Below are positions 16,464 to 25,279 of a stretch of 64,000 nucleotides of DNA, piece after piece (the first letter of the stretch is position 1; each line of letters opens with the position of its first letter). The stretch comes from Alistipes muris. GTDB lineage: Bacteria > Bacteroidota > Bacteroidia > Bacteroidales > Rikenellaceae. The DNA lies in assembly GCF_943193205.1 (NCBI RefSeq), contig NZ_CALPDD010000004.1, positions 1-64,000 of the forward strand, written 5' to 3'. Both the position numbers and the translations under genes were made by a program. The notes beneath the pieces are model-generated. The model did not search any database and had not been told where the DNA came from. It worked only from the letters and a program-made list of their open reading frames with translations.

Positions 16464-18224
16464 ATGTACAGAACCCATACGTGCGGCGCCCTCAGGGCCG
16501 ACAACGTCAACCAGACCGTCACCCTGGCGGGATGGGTGCAGAAAGTAAGAAACCTCGGAGCCATGACCTTCATCGACCTGCGCGACCGCTACGGTCTGAC
16601 GCAGATCGTCGTCGAAGAACACAGCCCCGCCGAGGCGCGCGAAACGGCGGCCCGCGTGGGCCGCGAATGGGTGCTGCAAGTCACGGGCCGTGTCATCGAA
16701 CGCGAATCGAAGAACCCCAAGATGCCGACGGGCGACATCGAAGTGACGGCCGAACGCATCGAAGTGCTCAACGAAGCGCAGACCCCGCCCTTCACCATCG
16801 AGGAGAATTCCGACGGCGGCGACGACCTGCGCATGAAATACCGCTACCTCGACCTGCGGCGCGCGCCGCTTCAGCGCAACATGATTCTGCGGCACAAGAT
16901 GGCGCAGGAAATCCGCCGTTTTCTGGACAGCGAGGGATTCCTCGAAATCGAAACGCCCTACCTGGTAGGTTCCACGCCCGAGGGGGCGCGCGACTTCGTG
17001 GTGCCCAGCCGCATGAACCCCAACCAGTTCTACGCCCTGCCCCAGTCGCCGCAGACGCTCAAACAGCTCCTGATGGTGGCCGGCTACGACCGCTATTTCC
17101 AAATCGTGCGCTGCTTCCGCGACGAGGACCTGCGCGCCGACCGCCAGCCCGAGTTCACGCAGATCGACTGCGAAATGGCGTTCGTCGAACAGGAAGACAT
17201 CCTCGAAGTATTCGAGCGCTGGGCCAAGCACATGTTCCGCACGGTCATGGACGTCGAATTCACAGAACCGCTGCGCCGCATGCCGTGGATCGAGGCGATG
17301 GAGAAATACGGTTCGGACAAGCCCGACCTGCGCTTCGGCATGGAATTCGCCGATCTGACCGACCTGGCCCAAGGCCACGGTTTCAGCGTCTTCGACGATG
17401 CGGAGTACGTCACGGGATTCGCCGCCCCGGGCTGCGCGGCCTACACCCGCAAACAAATCGACGCCCTCACCGAATTCGTCAAGCGCCCGCAGGTGGGTGC
17501 CAAGGGCCTTGTCTGGATCCGCATGGAGGAGGGCGGAGTGAAGTCCTCCGTCGACAAATTCTACACCCCCGAGGAAGTGCGCGCGATGGCCGAACGCTGC
17601 GGTGCCAAGGCCGGTGACATGGTATTCATCCTCTGCGGCAAGAAGTTCAAGGCGCTGACGCAGCTGTGCGCCCTGCGTCTGGAGGTGGCCCAGCAGCTGG
17701 GCTTGCGCGACCCCAAGAAATTCGCGCCGCTGTGGGTGGTGGACTTCCCGATGTTCGAGTGGGACGACGAGACGCAGCGCTTCTACGCCATGCACCACCC
17801 GTTCACCTCGCCCAAACCCGAAGACATCCAGTATCTTGAGAGCGACCCCGGCCGCGTGCGCGCCAACGCCTACGACTTCGTGTGCAACGGCACCGAAATC
17901 GGCGGCGGCTCCATCCGAATCCACGACGCCAAGCTCCAGGCCACGATTTTCAAATGCCTGGGCTTCACGCCAGAGAAAGCGCAGGAACAGTTCGGCTTCC
18001 TGATGAACGCCTTCAAATTCGGCGCCCCGCCCCACGGCGGACTGGCGTTCGGCTTCGACCGCCTGTGCTCGCTCTTCGGCGGCAGCGAGTCGATCCGCGA
18101 CTACATCGCTTTCCCGAAGAACAACGCGGGCCGCGACGTCATGCTCGACGCTCCGTCGCAGATAGACCCGGCGCAGCTGGACGAACTTTTCCTGGAACTG
18201 CGCCCCGTCAAGGAGAATGAATAG
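16464..18224 (+). CDS. aspS: Aspartyl-tRNA synthetase
   Basis: Class IIb synthetase charging tRNA-Asp. The 586-residue length equals the bacterial type with its GAD insertion domain. An N-terminal OB-fold ([22 protein letters not shown] near 22-45) binds the anticodon; class II motif 2 is [20 protein letters not shown] near 214-233, and motif 3 is GLAFGFDRL near residue 530. The bacterial insertion spans about 290-415. Whether it also charges tRNA-Asn (non-discriminating) cannot be decided by eye. It has its own promoter box; fabD follows with a separate one. Confidence 0.97.
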   Translation: MYRTHTCGALRADNVNQTVTLAGWVQKVRNLGAMTFIDLRDRYGLTQIVVEEHSPAEARETAARVGREWVLQVTGRVIERESKNPKMPTGDIEVTAERIEVLNEAQTPPFTIEENSDGGDDLRMKYRYLDLRRAPLQRNMILRHKMAQEIRRFLDSEGFLEIETPYLVGSTPEGARDFVVPSRMNPNQFYALPQSPQTLKQLLMVAGYDRYFQIVRCFRDEDLRADRQPEFTQIDCEMAFVEQEDILEVFERWAKHMFRTVMDVEFTEPLRRMPWIEAMEKYGSDKPDLRFGMEFADLTDLAQGHGFSVFDDAEYVTGFAAPGCAAYTRKQIDALTEFVKRPQVGAKGLVWIRMEEGGVKSSVDKFYTPEEVRAMAERCGAKAGDMVFILCGKKFKALTQLCALRLEVAQQLGLRDPKKFAPLWVVDFPMFEWDDETQRFYAMHHPFTSPKPEDIQYLESDPGRVRANAYDFVCNGTEIGGGSIRIHDAKLQATIFKCLGFTPEKAQEQFGFLMNAFKFGAPPHGGLAFGFDRLCSLFGGSESIRDYIAFPKNNAGRDVMLDAPSQIDPAQLDELFLELRPVKENE

Positions 18225-18279
18225 GGCGAACGAAAAGCACCTTTGACCTTTCACTTTTCAAATTTCACCTTATTTTCCG

Positions 18280-18287
18280 TATCTTTG
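18280..18287 (+). promoter_or_regulatory. Putative -7 box for fabD
   Basis: TATCTTTG fully matches TAnnTTTG, 30 bases before the fabD ATG. Confidence 0.6.
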
Positions 18288-18317
18288 CCTCCGCAAACGA
18301 ATAAAAACCGCAAACTT

Positions 18318-19199
18318 ATGAAACACGCATACGTATTTCCGGGTCAGGGCGCCCAGGCCGTCGGCATGGGCAAGGACCTCTACGACAACGTACCCGCAGC
18401 CAAGGAGCTGTTCGAGAAAGCCAACGAAATCCTCGGCTTCCGCATCACCGACATCATGTTCGCCGGGACGGACGAGGAACTGAAACAGACCAAGGTCACG
18501 CAGCCTGCCGTCTTCCTCCACTCGGTCATCATGGCCAAGGCGCTGGGCGTGAAACCCGACGCCGTAGCCGGACACTCGCTGGGCGAATTCTCGGCCCTGG
18601 TAGTCAGCGGCGCCCTCTCGTTCGAGGACGGTCTGCGGCTCGTGTCGAAGCGTGCGCAGGCCATGCAAGCCGCATGCGAAGCACAACCCGGCACGATGGC
18701 CGCCGTACTGGGTCTGGACGACAAGACGGTCGAGGAAATCTGCGCGTCGGTCGACGGCGTCGTAGTAGCGGCCAACTACAACTGCCCGGGCCAGCTCGTC
18801 ATCTCGGGTGCCGTGGAAGCTGTGGACGCCGCCTGCGAGAAAGCCAAAGCCGCCGGAGCACGCCGCGCCCTGCGTCTGCCTGTGGGCGGAGCGTTCCACT
18901 CGCCGCTCATGGAACCCGCCAAGCAGGAACTCGAAAAGGCCATTGCCGAAGCACCGTTCCAGACCCCGACGTGCCCCATCTACCAGAACGTGGACGCCAA
19001 ACCCTATACCGACCCTGCACAAATCAAGGCCAATCTGATTGCGCAGCTGACGGCTCCGGTCCGCTGGACCTACATCGTCAAGGAGATGCTTTCCGACGGA
19101 GTGACCGAATTCACCGAACTGGGCCCCGGCACCGTACTGCAAGGACTCATCCGCAAAGTCGACGCCGAAGCGGCCGTCGAATCGAAATCGACGCTGTAG
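18318..19199 (+). CDS. fabD: Malonyl-CoA:ACP transacylase
   Basis: Transfers malonyl from CoA to acyl carrier protein, feeding fatty acid elongation. The 293-residue protein begins with the family opening FPGQGAQ (7-13), has the nucleophile motif GHSLGE with Ser87, and the catalytic His in GGAFHSPLM near 198. The ATG at 18318 was chosen because the in-frame extension upstream reads through the promoter box. It is monocistronic, ending at a strong terminator. Confidence 0.96.
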   Translation: MKHAYVFPGQGAQAVGMGKDLYDNVPAAKELFEKANEILGFRITDIMFAGTDEELKQTKVTQPAVFLHSVIMAKALGVKPDAVAGHSLGEFSALVVSGALSFEDGLRLVSKRAQAMQAACEAQPGTMAAVLGLDDKTVEEICASVDGVVVAANYNCPGQLVISGAVEAVDAACEKAKAAGARRALRLPVGGAFHSPLMEPAKQELEKAIAEAPFQTPTCPIYQNVDAKPYTDPAQIKANLIAQLTAPVRWTYIVKEMLSDGVTEFTELGPGTVLQGLIRKVDAEAAVESKSTL

Positions 19200-19220
19200 G
19201 CAACTGCCTCACACACACCG

Positions 19221-19256
19221 AAAGGAAGACTTCGCAACCGAAGTCTTCCTTTTTAT
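19221..19256 (+). terminator. Terminator after fabD
   Basis: A perfect 14-bp stem AAAGGAAGACTTCG / CGAAGTCTTCCTTT with loop CAAC runs into a T-rich tail. Confidence 0.92.
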
Positions 19257-19324
19257 ATGCGGTCGGGTCGGGCGAAGATTATTAAAATTGATTAAAAACA
19301 ATCGCCGTTTCTAAAATAATTCGT

Positions 19325-19332
19325 TATATTTG
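19325..19332 (+). promoter_or_regulatory. Putative -7 box for ROK regulator
   Basis: TATATTTG matches TAnnTTTG, 27 bases before the ATG. Confidence 0.55.
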
Positions 19333-19359
19333 CACCGTTCGCAACAAAACATACAGAGA

Positions 19360-20592
19360 ATGACATCGCTGACCGAATTTTTCAACAAGCACGAAGACGA
19401 AACCCTCAAAGGCATCTCCCACAAGAACAGCCTTATCAAGCGCAACATCATCGCGCACATGGCCATCAACGGCGAGTGCACGCTCTCGGAGTTGACCAAG
19501 GAACTGCACATCAGCGTCCCGACCATCACCAAACTGGTGCAGGAACTGGTCGACGAAAACATCGTTTCCGACCTGGGCAAGGTCGAAACCCCGGGCGGAC
19601 GCCGCCCCAACGTCTTCGGACTGGCCAATTCGGCCATCTACTTCGCAGGCGTCAACGTGGGCCGCGACAACATGCGGTTTCTGATTACCGACCTGCAGAA
19701 CAACATCATCAAAGAAGAAAACGACTTCACGTTCGAGCTGCAGGACCGCCCGCAGTGCATGGAACGCATCTGCACCAGCATCGAAGAATTCATAGCCAAC
19801 TGCGGCATCGACCGCGGCAAGATTCTGGGCCTGGGCGTCTGCATGACGGGCCGCGTCAACCCCGAAACGGGCCGCAGCTACAAATACTTCACCTCGTCGG
19901 AACAGTCGCTGCGCGACCTGCTCGAAGAACGCGTCGGCATCCGGGTGCTGCTTGAAAACGACACCCGCGCGCGCTGCTATGCGGAATACACCTGCGGCAA
20001 ATCCAAGGACGACCGCAACGTACTCTACCTCCACATGGGCCGCGGCGTAGCCATCGGCATCGTGGTCGACGGCCAACTCTACCGCGGCAAGAGCGGCTTT
20101 GCGGGCGAATTCGGCCATATCCCGTTCTTCGACAACGAAATCATCTGCTCGTGCGGCAAGAAAGGCTGCCTGGAAACCGAAGTGTCGGGCATAGCCATCG
20201 AAGACAAGATGTGCCGGATGATCGAAAAAGGGGTCAACACCATCCTGCGGGAACAATACGACCAACAGAAAACCATCCACATCGACGACATCATCGCCGC
20301 GGCGAAGAACGACGACAATCTCTCCATCGAACTTATCGAGGAAGCGGGCGAAAAAGTGGGCAAGGCCGTGGCGTTCCTGATCAACACGTTCAACCCCGAG
20401 ACGGTCATCGTGGGCGGCAACCTGGCGGCCGCGGGCGACTACATCATGCTGCCGCTCAAGTCGGCGACCAACAAATATTCGCTCAACCTTGTATATAAGG
20501 ACACCAAGTTCCGCGTCTCGAAGATGAGCGAAAACGCCAACGCCTGGGGCGTGGCGATGCTTATCCGCAACAAGGTAATCGGCCTGGTGTAA
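19360..20592 (+). CDS. ROK-family transcriptional regulator (NagC/XylR type)
   Basis: Predicted 410-residue sugar-responsive DNA-binding protein. Residues about 20-85 form a winged helix-turn-helix (ISVPTITKLVQELVDENIV as recognition region, PGGRRP wing). The rest is a ROK domain with ENDTRA near 205, GEFGHIPF and the zinc motif CSCGKKGCLE near 264-273. Whether it retains sugar-kinase activity is unclear; with an HTH it is more likely a regulator binding a sugar or sugar phosphate. No sugar-utilisation genes are next to it, so its targets are probably elsewhere. The ATG was chosen downstream of the -7 box. Confidence 0.88.
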   Translation: MTSLTEFFNKHEDETLKGISHKNSLIKRNIIAHMAINGECTLSELTKELHISVPTITKLVQELVDENIVSDLGKVETPGGRRPNVFGLANSAIYFAGVNVGRDNMRFLITDLQNNIIKEENDFTFELQDRPQCMERICTSIEEFIANCGIDRGKILGLGVCMTGRVNPETGRSYKYFTSSEQSLRDLLEERVGIRVLLENDTRARCYAEYTCGKSKDDRNVLYLHMGRGVAIGIVVDGQLYRGKSGFAGEFGHIPFFDNEIICSCGKKGCLETEVSGIAIEDKMCRMIEKGVNTILREQYDQQKTIHIDDIIAAAKNDDNLSIELIEEAGEKVGKAVAFLINTFNPETVIVGGNLAAAGDYIMLPLKSATNKYSLNLVYKDTKFRVSKMSENANAWGVAMLIRNKVIGLV

Positions 20593-20620
20593 CCCTCCGG
20601 AACGGAAAATCGCTGAACGG

Positions 20621-21151
20621 ATGGCTCGGACGGCATTGCAGGGCCCCACGGTGCGGCTGCGGGCCGTGGAACCGGACGACGTGGAAATCATGTACCTTTG
20701 GGAAAACGACCCGGAGGTATGGCGCGTGAGCGGGACTTTGGCACCATTTTCGCGGCATGCGCTCATGAAATTCGTCGAGGAGCAGCACTCCGACGTCTAT
20801 CTGACGCGGCAGCTGCGACTGATTATCGAGAACCCCGAGGGAAAGGCCGCGGGCACGCTCGACCTCTTCGAGCTCGACCCCCTCAACCGCCGGGCGGGCG
20901 TGGGCATACTGGTCTACGACAAGTCCGAACGGTGCCGGGGCTACGCTTCCGAAGCGCTCGGCCTGCTCGAAGGCTATGCCCGCCGCACGCTGGGGCTTCA
21001 TCAGCTCTGGTGCGAGGTGGACGCCGCCAACGCAGCGAGCCTGCGCCTGTTCGGCCGGGCCGGATACGTCCGCACCGGCTGCAAACGCGACTGGACCCTC
21101 ACCCCGGAAGGCTTCCGCGACCTGCTGACCCTGCAACTGATAATGGATTGA
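20621..21151 (+). CDS. GNAT-family N-acetyltransferase
   Basis: Predicted 176-residue acetyl-CoA-dependent acyltransferase of the RimJ/SpeG-like branch. It opens with VRLRAVEPDDVEIMYLWEND as in this group, and the acetyl-CoA pyrophosphate loop is the degenerate RCRGYASEAL near 103-112, followed by LWCEVDAANAASLRLFGRAGY near 128-148. The substrate is unknown (protein N terminus, polyamine or small amine). It begins 28 bases after the ROK gene and may be cotranscribed. Confidence 0.85.
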   Translation: MARTALQGPTVRLRAVEPDDVEIMYLWENDPEVWRVSGTLAPFSRHALMKFVEEQHSDVYLTRQLRLIIENPEGKAAGTLDLFELDPLNRRAGVGILVYDKSERCRGYASEALGLLEGYARRTLGLHQLWCEVDAANAASLRLFGRAGYVRTGCKRDWTLTPEGFRDLLTLQLIMD

Positions 21152-21196
21152 GAAACCTCGCAAGGAGTATTTCACCAATTTATTATCTTTTTCGCT

Positions 21197-21640
21197 ATGA
21201 AAAAAACATTCGCCACACTGGCAGTCGCTCTGTTCGCTACGGCAGGCGTCTTCGCAGGCAACATCAAGGAATCGTCGGTTCCGGCCGTCGTGAAAAGCTA
21301 CGTGTTGAAGAGCTACCCGCGCGTTTCGCCCGTGGAGTGGAACTACGAGGAGAAAGGCAACTACTACAACGCCGAGTTCAAGATCGACGGCGCCAACTAC
21401 AGCCTTGACATCTCGCCCGAAGGCACGCTCATCAACTCGACCAACGAAATCGCCGCCGTGCAGTTGCCCGCAGCCGCCAACGCCTACATCGCCAAGCAGT
21501 TCCCCGGTTTCCAGGTCAAGGAAGCCCGCAAGCTCGTGCGCCGCGGTTCGACCTACTACGAAGCCGACATCCACGGACAGAACAGCAACCAGATGCTGAC
21601 TTTCTCCGAGAGCGGCAAACTGCTCGACAAGAAGTTGTAA
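21197..21640 (+). CDS. Secreted PepSY-like (DUF2874) protein
   Basis: Predicted 147-residue exported protein with a Sec signal peptide (MKKTFATLAVALFATAGVFA, cleavage after about residue 20). Two tandem halves of about 60 residues (IKESSVPAVVKSYVLKSYPR and LPAAANAYIAKQFPGFQVKE as the start of each) resemble the PepSY-like / beta-lactamase-inhibitor fold common in Bacteroidota. The function is unknown; relatives are small periplasmic binding or inhibitor proteins. It may be cotranscribed with the upstream genes or use a weak box near 21181. Confidence 0.75.
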   Translation: MKKTFATLAVALFATAGVFAGNIKESSVPAVVKSYVLKSYPRVSPVEWNYEEKGNYYNAEFKIDGANYSLDISPEGTLINSTNEIAAVQLPAAANAYIAKQFPGFQVKEARKLVRRGSTYYEADIHGQNSNQMLTFSESGKLLDKKL

Positions 21641-21647
21641 TCGCTTT

Positions 21648-22223
21648 TCAGCGAATCGAAAAAGCCCTCAGCTCACGCGAGAGGGCTTTTTCGTGCCCGC
21701 CCGTGAGTCGATCGACCAGCGCGTGGAACCGCGGTGAATGGTCGTGGTGAACGGTGTGGCAGAGCTCGTGGATGATGACGAAATCGCGCAGGTGCTCGGG
21801 CAGGGTCATCAGAAAGAGGCTCAGCGAGATGCTGCCCTTTGCCGAGCAACTCCCCCACTTGGTGCGGGCCGTACGGACGGTGAGCTTTTCGTACCTCAGT
21901 CCCGTCTGCCGCGAGAGCCGGGCCGCGCGTTCCGGCAGGTCGGCCTTGGCCGCCCGGCGCAGCTCCTCGATGCGGGCCTTTTCTTCCTCGGGCGGAAGCG
22001 CAGGAGCCAGCGCTGCCCGGCGGGCCGCAAGGCGCTGACGGGCCGTTTCGACCCAACCGGCCTTTTCGTCCAGGAAAGCCAGGGCCCGGCGCTGCGACAC
22101 CCCGCGCGGATACGAGACCCGCACGGCGCCCGACGGCCGCACCCGAATCGAGACGCGCCGGGCCCGCGGCGACTGCGACAGCACGACCTCGCCCAGCCGC
22201 GGATGGTCGAAGACGGAAATCAT
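21648..22223 (-). CDS. YgjP/DUF45-type zinc metallopeptidase
   Basis: Predicted 191-residue protein of the M48-like YgjP family (DUF45, WLM-related). The zinc motif HELCH is at 152-156, with a third ligand in HSPRFH (His167), and the conserved KWGSCS near 122-127 precedes it. Basic N-terminal half, no signal peptide, so it is probably cytosolic. The physiological substrate of this family is unknown. It starts within the stop codon of the DUF4153 gene (ATGA), indicating a two-gene operon. Confidence 0.87.
   Translation of the reverse strand: MISVFDHPRLGEVVLSQSPRARRVSIRVRPSGAVRVSYPRGVSQRRALAFLDEKAGWVETARQRLAARRAALAPALPPEEEKARIEELRRAAKADLPERAARLSRQTGLRYEKLTVRTARTKWGSCSAKGSISLSLFLMTLPEHLRDFVIIHELCHTVHHDHSPRFHALVDRLTGGHEKALSRELRAFSIR
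21658..21692 (+). terminator. Bidirectional hairpin inside the 3' end of the YgjP-like gene
   Basis: GAAAAAGCCCTC / GAGGGCTTTTTC (12-bp stem, 11-base loop) ends the PepSY-like transcript in a T run. It lies within the last codons of the convergent gene at 21648-22223, so the same DNA is both terminator and coding sequence. Confidence 0.85.
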
Positions 22224-23959
22224 CGGGTCAGCACGACGTCGACCGACACCTTATCGACCCGCAGCGCCGAATCGCTCCGCTCGAACCACACTTCGGAAAA
22301 GACGACGGCCAGTTCCTTGCTTCTGTAAACCAGCAGCTCGTCGTTTTTCTCCCGAATCGCCGCTTCGTCCGGCACGCTCCCCGGAGCGATGCCCGCCTGC
22401 CGCAGCAGATTGCCGAGAAGCTCCTCCGCCGGAACGGCGACATCGGGATGCAGCCCGGCAAAATGGAGGTACAACGTGCTGTCGGTCAATTCATAATAAG
22501 GATATTGCCCCGAATTCCAACTCCGCCACTCCGTATAAAGCGCCGAATAGCCGCCGATTCCGTCCACACGGAATCCCCGTTGCGTCTCCGCACTCCAGAA
22601 CGTCTCGACCACCTCCACTGTGTCGGCCGCCGAATTCCAGCCGTAGAGCACATAATTGGAATATTCTGCCGGAACCGCGTTCCGGATTTCGCGCATCGGC
22701 ACGCCGAAGCGACGGAAAGCCACCGTATCGCGGTCAGCCACGTAGTCCGCCGCTTCGTAAAAATTGCGGAACCGGGGTTTGCTCGCGCTGTCGATCTGCC
22801 GGAAAGCATCCAGCAGCAAAGCACCCTCCCCGTCGAGCAGCTCCAGCTCCCCGGCAATCCTCACGGCACGATGCAACTGCGAACGCACGGCCACGCGCTC
22901 GGGTTCGAGCGCAGGCACATAGGCCAGCGCCGCAAAGAGCACGAAACCAGCGGCGCAGACCCAGCGGTAACGAGCCGTCCGCCGCATAAGGAACAACAGC
23001 ACGCAAAGGGTCATCAACCCTCCGCAGGCCACCAACCACACGCGCGGCTCGGTCAGTCCGTATTCGCCCACGCGGCGCCCCACGCCGACCCAGAAAAGCA
23101 CCAGCAGCGGCAGCGACACCAGGCTGAAACGGTCGAAAAACCAGTCGTAGCGGCGCTCAGTCAGCACTAACTGCAACGCCTTGACGACCAGCGCCGTGAT
23201 GGTGAATCCGAAAACCAGGTAGGCCACGCCGCCCGCGGGCAGCGACCACGCGACCACGATTTTGACCGCATAGAGGTAGAGGATGGCCGTATAGACCAGC
23301 AGCGCCGGGGTCACGATGTAGTCGAGCAGAACCGCCAGAATCCGGTTGGCCTTGACCTGAGCGTCGCGCCACCGCTCGGCCATCATCAGAAACAGGCACG
23401 GCGCAGCCAACGATTCGGAGAGAATCGCCGCATAGGTCCAAACGTGGTCGATCCACCTGCCTTGCAGGCCGAAGATGTAGGTCGTCGAAAAGAGAATAGC
23501 GGCGAAAAGCCCCAGCGCCACATTGGCGAACAATTCAGCCAGCAGCAGCGACCGCAACCACACGATGGCGTCGCTCACGAAACATTCGTTGCGGGCTTCG
23601 CGGCGGCACATCAGCAGGGCCAGCGGCGAGAGAATCAGCAGGCTGACAAGATACTGCGTCTCGCCGACCCAGTCGTTCAGCCCGCTCCACAGCGACAGCG
23701 GAACCAAGGGCATCCACACCACCCAATAGACCTTGCGCCACGGCCCGCGGCCCGCTAACCGGCTGACGGCCAACGCCAACACGAAGAAGAGCGGCACGAC
23801 CGCCGCCCGACAGAAGCCCTGCGACCAATCGGTCTCGTAGGCCACCAGCCACACCACGCACGCATACACGGCCAACAGCAACTCGACCGGATAATTCCGC
23901 GCCACCTGCACCATCCCCTCGCGGAAGATGCGCCAATAATGTTTCGGATTGAATTTCAT
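22220..23959 (-). CDS. DUF4153 domain membrane protein
   Basis: Predicted 579-residue protein with about ten to twelve hydrophobic segments in residues 20-350 and a soluble C-terminal part (about 355-579) with repeated Tyr/Trp-rich motifs such as YVLYGWNSA and YYELTDSTLYLHF. This arrangement matches DUF4153 (DUF4173-related) of Bacteroidota. No function is established. It overlaps the metallopeptidase gene by four bases, so a joint role in the envelope is possible but unproven. Confidence 0.8.
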   Translation of the reverse strand: MKFNPKHYWRIFREGMVQVARNYPVELLLAVYACVVWLVAYETDWSQGFCRAAVVPLFFVLALAVSRLAGRGPWRKVYWVVWMPLVPLSLWSGLNDWVGETQYLVSLLILSPLALLMCRREARNECFVSDAIVWLRSLLLAELFANVALGLFAAILFSTTYIFGLQGRWIDHVWTYAAILSESLAAPCLFLMMAERWRDAQVKANRILAVLLDYIVTPALLVYTAILYLYAVKIVVAWSLPAGGVAYLVFGFTITALVVKALQLVLTERRYDWFFDRFSLVSLPLLVLFWVGVGRRVGEYGLTEPRVWLVACGGLMTLCVLLFLMRRTARYRWVCAAGFVLFAALAYVPALEPERVAVRSQLHRAVRIAGELELLDGEGALLLDAFRQIDSASKPRFRNFYEAADYVADRDTVAFRRFGVPMREIRNAVPAEYSNYVLYGWNSAADTVEVVETFWSAETQRGFRVDGIGGYSALYTEWRSWNSGQYPYYELTDSTLYLHFAGLHPDVAVPAEELLGNLLRQAGIAPGSVPDEAAIREKNDELLVYRSKELAVVFSEVWFERSDSALRVDKVSVDVVLTR

Positions 23960-24017
23960 AGGATTTTATCGAATAGAGGCGAGCACCCGGCCAAAACTAT
24001 TCATTATTAATTATTCA

Positions 24018-24752
24018 CTATTCATTGATTCGTTGCCGCACGACCTCGAACAGCATCACCGCAGCCGCGGCCGAGACGTTCAGCGATTCGATATGGCCGA
24101 TGAGCGGAATGGCCAGCTGCTCGTCGCACATCTTCAGCACTTCTTTCGAGATGCCCGTATCCTCGGCCCCCATGACAAGGACCGTCGGTTTGCGGAAATC
24201 GGCGTCGTAGAGCAGCTTGCGGCTCTTTTCGGTCGCGGCGACCACTTGGAATCCCTCGGCTTGCAGCGCCTTGAGCGTGTTGCGCACCGAACCCACGCGG
24301 CACACCGGAATCGTCGTCAGCGCCCCGGCCGACGAGCGGATCGCTTCGGCGTTGACCGGAGCGGAGTTCTTGAGCGGCGCAATCAAACCGTGGGCCCCGG
24401 CGCATTCGGCCGAACGGGCGATGGCGCCGAAGTTACGGACGTCGGTCACCCCGTCGAAAAGCACCACGAGGGGCGTTTCGTCTTCGGGCACCCGTTCCAG
24501 AATGTCGGCCAGCTCCACATACTCGATAGCGGCAATCTGCGCCACAGCACCCTGGTGGTTGCCGCGCGTCAGGCGGTTCAGCTTCTCGACAGGCACCTCC
24601 TGATAACGCAGACGGTGCCGCGCGCAGAGGTCCTTCAACTCCTGCATCAATTGCCCCTCGGCCCCCTTGCGCAGGTAGAGACGTTCGATTTGCTTGCCCG
24701 CCTCGATGGCTTCGGCCACGGGGCGGATACCGAAAATAAGATTATTGTTCAT
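24018..24752 (-). CDS. rlmB: 23S rRNA 2'-O-ribose methyltransferase, RlmB/TrmH (SPOUT) family
   Basis: SAM-dependent 2'-O-methyltransferase, most likely acting on G2251 of 23S rRNA. The 244-residue protein has an N-terminal L30e-like substrate domain (NLIFGIRPVAEAIEAGKQI) and a C-terminal SPOUT knot with motif 1 NFGAIARSAECAG, motif 2 LVMGAEDTGIS and motif 3 IPLIGHIESLNVSAAAAVM. The paralogues TrmH and other SpoU enzymes are alternatives, but the N-terminal domain favours RlmB. The last codons and stop fall inside an AT-rich repeat (TATTCATTGATT). Confidence 0.9.
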   Translation of the reverse strand: MNNNLIFGIRPVAEAIEAGKQIERLYLRKGAEGQLMQELKDLCARHRLRYQEVPVEKLNRLTRGNHQGAVAQIAAIEYVELADILERVPEDETPLVVLFDGVTDVRNFGAIARSAECAGAHGLIAPLKNSAPVNAEAIRSSAGALTTIPVCRVGSVRNTLKALQAEGFQVVAATEKSRKLLYDADFRKPTVLVMGAEDTGISKEVLKMCDEQLAIPLIGHIESLNVSAAAAVMLFEVVRQRINE

Positions 24753-24784
24753 ATATCGTTTAGTATCATCATTTGCATTGCATC

Positions 24785-24945
24785 AGATTCTTCATTTCGT
24801 TCAGCGCTGCACATTCCTGTCATTCTAAGGAGGGTTTTCCCGACGAAGAATCTACACTCAAACAGATTCTTCGCTTCGCTCAGAATGACAAAACAATAAT
24901 ACTCCCGCCCCTTGTCATTCTGAGGAGCTGCGCGACGAAGAATCT
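24785..24945. repeat. Cluster of four alternating-orientation REP-like repeats
   Basis: Two sequence forms alternate: forward AGATTCTTCGCTTCGCTCAG followed by AATGAC at 24863-24888 (degenerate at 24785-24804), and the reverse complement of a longer variant (GTCATTCTGAGGAGCTGCGC then GACGAAGAATCT) at 24914-24945 and, degenerate, at 24819-24853. Translations of this repeat in one frame read CHSERSEES. Further copies lie at 25241, 36393, 40629 and 57928. Confidence 0.85.
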
Positions 24946-25237
24946 ATTCAAACCAGTCTGCCGCCAAATCCGATCTTCGGGGATTCATCGAAGCGATTAG
25001 CCGCTCTTTCTTCTCCCGCAGCCAACCTTTTATCTCCTTTTCCCGGGCGATGGCATCCCGCACATCCGTATATTCCTCGTAATAAAGCAGTTCATGGCAA
25101 CGATAGTGCTTCGTAAAACCGGGAATTTCCCCGCCTTTATGTTCCCGAACTCTCCTCGCCAAATCATTCGTCATTCCGGCATACAGCGCCCGCCCGTTCG
25201 CACTGCCCATCAAATATACGAAATAGCGGTTCATCAT
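24944..25237 (-). CDS. Small GIY-YIG nuclease domain protein (YhbQ/UPF0213-like)
   Basis: Predicted 97-residue single-domain endonuclease. The GIY-YIG core is seen as YFVYLMG near 5-11 and LYAGMTNDL near 18-26, followed by the Arg helix (ARRVREHKGG) and a conserved Glu-rich region with YYEEYTDVRDAIAREKEIKGW, as in COG2827. The second motif is YAG rather than YIG. An in-frame ATG 36 bases further upstream would add residues translated from the repeat (FCHSERSEES), so the ATG at 25237 was chosen. The gene sits exactly between inverted repeat copies (24914-24945 and 25241-25271), and its stop codon overlaps the left one. Confidence 0.88.
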   Translation of the reverse strand: MMNRYFVYLMGSANGRALYAGMTNDLARRVREHKGGEIPGFTKHYRCHELLYYEEYTDVRDAIAREKEIKGWLREKKERLIASMNPRRSDLAADWFE

Positions 25238-25240
25238 AAA

Positions 25241-25271
25241 AGATTCTTCGCTTCGCTCAGAATGACAAAAC
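25241..25271 (+). repeat. REP-like repeat, right border of the GIY-YIG gene
   Basis: AGATTCTTCGCTTCGCTCAG followed by AATGAC; inverted relative to the copy at 24914-24945 across the GIY-YIG gene, four bases from its start codon. Confidence 0.85.
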
Positions 25272-25279
25272 AAGTCTTC

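Noticed and set aside
24773..25000. 75-codon open frame upstream of rlmB
   Set aside because: It consists of REP-like repeats (ILRFAQNDK-type translation) and overlaps the GIY-YIG gene end.
24785..25271. CRISPR array from the regularly spaced repeats near 24.8 kb
   Set aside because: Copies alternate in orientation, have uneven spacing of about 10-20 bases and differ in length; they are REP-like, not direct repeats with spacers.
25238..25273. N-terminal extension of the GIY-YIG protein (FCHSERSEES)
   Set aside because: This is the repeat read as protein; the first ATG after it gives a normal start for the family.
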